DNA from: Carnobacterium sp. CP1
Lineage (GTDB): Bacteria; Bacillota; Bacilli; Lactobacillales; Carnobacteriaceae
Reading direction: 5' to 3'
NCBI RefSeq assembly: GCF_001483965.1
Contig: NZ_CP010796.1
Coordinates: 186,001-250,000, forward strand
Length of the DNA stretch: 64,000 bases
Shown here: positions 62,527 to 64,000 of the stretch, piece after piece
Layout of the letters: each line of letters starts with the position of its first letter
How positions within the stretch are numbered: the stretch's first letter is position 1
Position numbers and translations under genes: made by a program
Notes under the pieces: model-generated
The model's database searches: none
Seen by the model: the letters and a program-made list of their open reading frames with translations, nothing else
Told to the model about the DNA's origin: nothing

Positions 62527-63405
62527 ATGGATTTTAAGAAAGCAAGAGTGATCACAGCGATGGCGACACCCTTTAACGCTGAAGGCCAAATGGATTTCAG
62601 CAAATTAGAAACGTTGATCGACTATCTTTTGTCCAACGGCAGTGAAGGATTAGTGGTCGGCGGAACAACTGGCGAGTCACCTACATTATCACGAGATGAA
62701 AAAGTGAGCTTATACCAAAAAACAGTTGAATTGGTAAATGGCCGTGTACCGATTATTGCAGGGACAGGTTCGAATAATACGGCTGAAACGATTTCTTTCA
62801 CTAAAGAAGTCGAACAAATGAATGGAATCGATGCAGTACTGGTCGTAGCTCCTTATTATAATAAGCCTAATCAAGCAGGACTATATGCTCATTTTGAGGC
62901 GGTTTCTCAAAATACGAAACTGCCGATCATCATTTATAATGTACCTGGCCGAACAGGTGTGGCAATCGAACCTGCTACAACGATTCGTTTAGCAGCATTG
63001 GATAATATTATTGGTGTGAAAGAATGTTTAGGAATGGATGCAATCAGTGAAATCGTAGAACAAACCAATGATGATTTTCTGGTTTATTCAGGAGAAGATA
63101 ATTTAGCTTATCCTGCATTTTGCGTTGGAGCAACAGGTGTGATTTCCGTTGCCAGCCATCTATTTGGTAAAGAAATGGTTGAAATGTTTGATTTATTTGA
63201 ATCAAGAGAAGTGGCAGAAGCGGCAAAAGTACACCGTCAATTGGTGCCTAAAATGGCTAGTTTATTCACTGTACCTTCGCCGGCACCGGTTAAGATGGCA
63301 TTGAACCATTTAGGCGTAGATGTAGGCGGGTTAAGATTGCCTCTTGTAGCTTGTTCCAATGAAGAAGAGCAAAAGATATTAACTGTATTAGAGCTAGGCG
63401 ACTAG
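62527..63405 (+). CDS. dapA: 4-hydroxy-tetrahydrodipicolinate synthase
   Basis: DapA condenses aspartate semialdehyde with pyruvate, the first committed step to lysine and the peptidoglycan diamino acid. The 292 residues form a TIM barrel with 'VGGTTGESPTLSRDEK', catalytic Tyr in 'IIYNVPGRTGV' and Schiff-base Lys in 'IIGVKECLG'. The start at 62527 ('MDFKKARV') follows GAAGGTG; the TTG frame from 62500 is unlikely. It uses the Asd product made by the gene before it. rnjB follows 34 bases later. Confidence 0.97.
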   Translation: MDFKKARVITAMATPFNAEGQMDFSKLETLIDYLLSNGSEGLVVGGTTGESPTLSRDEKVSLYQKTVELVNGRVPIIAGTGSNNTAETISFTKEVEQMNGIDAVLVVAPYYNKPNQAGLYAHFEAVSQNTKLPIIIYNVPGRTGVAIEPATTIRLAALDNIIGVKECLGMDAISEIVEQTNDDFLVYSGEDNLAYPAFCVGATGVISVASHLFGKEMVEMFDLFESREVAEAAKVHRQLVPKMASLFTVPSPAPVKMALNHLGVDVGGLRLPLVACSNEEEQKILTVLELGD

Positions 63406-63439
63406 TGAGACAAGAATAGAGAGAAATAGAGGTGAAGAA

Positions 63440-64000
63440 ATGAGTAACATTAAAATTATTTCGCTAGGTGGCGTACGTGAAAATGGTAAAAATATGTACG
63501 TTGTTGAAGTGGAAGATGAAATTTTTGTCTTAGATTGCGGGTTAATGTACCCCGAGACAGAATTGTTAGGAATCGACATCGTCATTCCCGACTTTAGTTA
63601 TTTAGAAGAAAATCGCGACCGTGTAACTGGCGTTTTCTTAACACACGGGCATGAAGATGCAATAGGAGCGCTGCCTTATTTTCTTCAGAAGTTTGATGTT
63701 CCCGTTTTTGGAACAGAACTAACCATTGCGTTAGCTAAATTATTTGTTGAAAAAGATAGCCAGACAAGCAAATTTGATGACTACCATGTCATTGATGAGA
63801 ACACTGAAATTGAATTTGGCAATGCAGTCTTGAGTTTCTTTAGAACCACGCATACGATTCCAGATTCAGTAGGAGTAACGTTAAAAACAGATGAAGGCAG
63901 TATCGTTTATACTGGAGACTTTAAATTTGACCAAAGTGCAACGCCAGCTTATCAAACAGATTTAGCTAAAATCAGCGATATTGGAAAAAATAAAGTTCTG
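63440..64000 (+). CDS. rnjB: Ribonuclease J2, N-terminal part
   Basis: The frame is open to the window end, giving the first 187 residues of an RNase J. 'MSNIKIISLGGVRENGKNMY' (20 residues) and 'GDFKFDQSATP' mark the family. The metal motif reads 'THGHEDA' (68-74): the last His of HxHxDH, present in the J1 copy at residues 74-80, is Ala here. That is the known feature of RNase J2, a weakly active partner that binds J1. The asd-dapA-rnjB linkage is common in Bacillus relatives. GAGGTG precedes the ATG at 63440. Confidence 0.93.
   Translation, partial: MSNIKIISLGGVRENGKNMYVVEVEDEIFVLDCGLMYPETELLGIDIVIPDFSYLEENRDRVTGVFLTHGHEDAIGALPYFLQKFDVPVFGTELTIALAKLFVEKDSQTSKFDDYHVIDENTEIEFGNAVLSFFRTTHTIPDSVGVTLKTDEGSIVYTGDFKFDQSATPAYQTDLAKISDIGKNKVL

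Overview
The window is an AT-rich, low-GC Gram-positive chromosome segment that looks like core genome of a lactic acid bacterium (Lactobacillales), most likely Carnobacterium or a close relative. The evidence is the gene content and order (cysteine desulfurase-DUF1831-mnmA, alaS-ireB-ruvX, liaFSR, pdhABCD, gshF), AGGAGG-type ribosome binding sites, Rho-independent terminators after most units and a T-box leader. The genus is inferred by eye. I saw no prophage, insertion sequence, CRISPR array, rRNA operon or plasmid gene.

Layout. 1-7709: end of glutathione synthesis gene gshF, then a tRNA-thiolation set (cysteine desulfurase, DUF1831, mnmA), a TPR protein and recD2. 7793-9853: a lipid kinase (minus) and a YitT-type membrane protein. 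9902-14213: T-box-controlled alaS, then ireB-ruvX-DUF1292. 14526-17055: mltG, udk, greA. 17241-19674: the envelope-stress system liaFSR. 19675-20394: a 720-base gap with a strong palindromic element. 20395-22627: a HesB-like small protein, then rpoY-rnjA on the minus strand. 23075-27534: a heterodimeric ABC exporter, a HAD phosphatase and tRNA-Ala(GGC). 27762-29895: def (minus) and gdhA, the latter with a CodY-like box.

30436-38076: the pyruvate dehydrogenase operon pdhABCD, then a degenerate lactate-dehydrogenase-like protein, UPF0223 and an inositol-phosphatase-family protein. 38435-45257: typA, ftsW, pyc. 45290-49128: a ylbC-ylbG-rsmD-coaD-ylbL cluster. 49181-49924: a TspO-like membrane protein (minus). 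50060-55259: DNA-uptake genes comEA-comEB-comEC, then holA and rpsT. 55533-60237: uvrB with an SOS-type operator, rpsO, pnp. 60474-61235: an alpha/beta hydrolase (minus). 61440-64000: asd, dapA and the 5' part of a second RNase J gene.

The window joins translation and RNA turnover (alaS, def, typA, rsmD, rpsT, rpsO, pnp, both RNase J proteins, rpoY), pyruvate metabolism (pdh, pyc), nitrogen and lysine/peptidoglycan precursors (gdhA, asd, dapA), cell-wall growth and stress (mltG, ftsW, liaFSR) and DNA uptake and repair. No clearly new multi-gene system was found. The best leads are the LDH-like pseudoenzyme before UPF0223, the palindromic element and displaced ribosome binding site around 19971-20400, the almost identical duplicated lipoyl-domain DNA in pdhC, the complex typA and pdhA leaders, and two good operator candidates (LexA-type before uvrB, CodY-type before gdhA).
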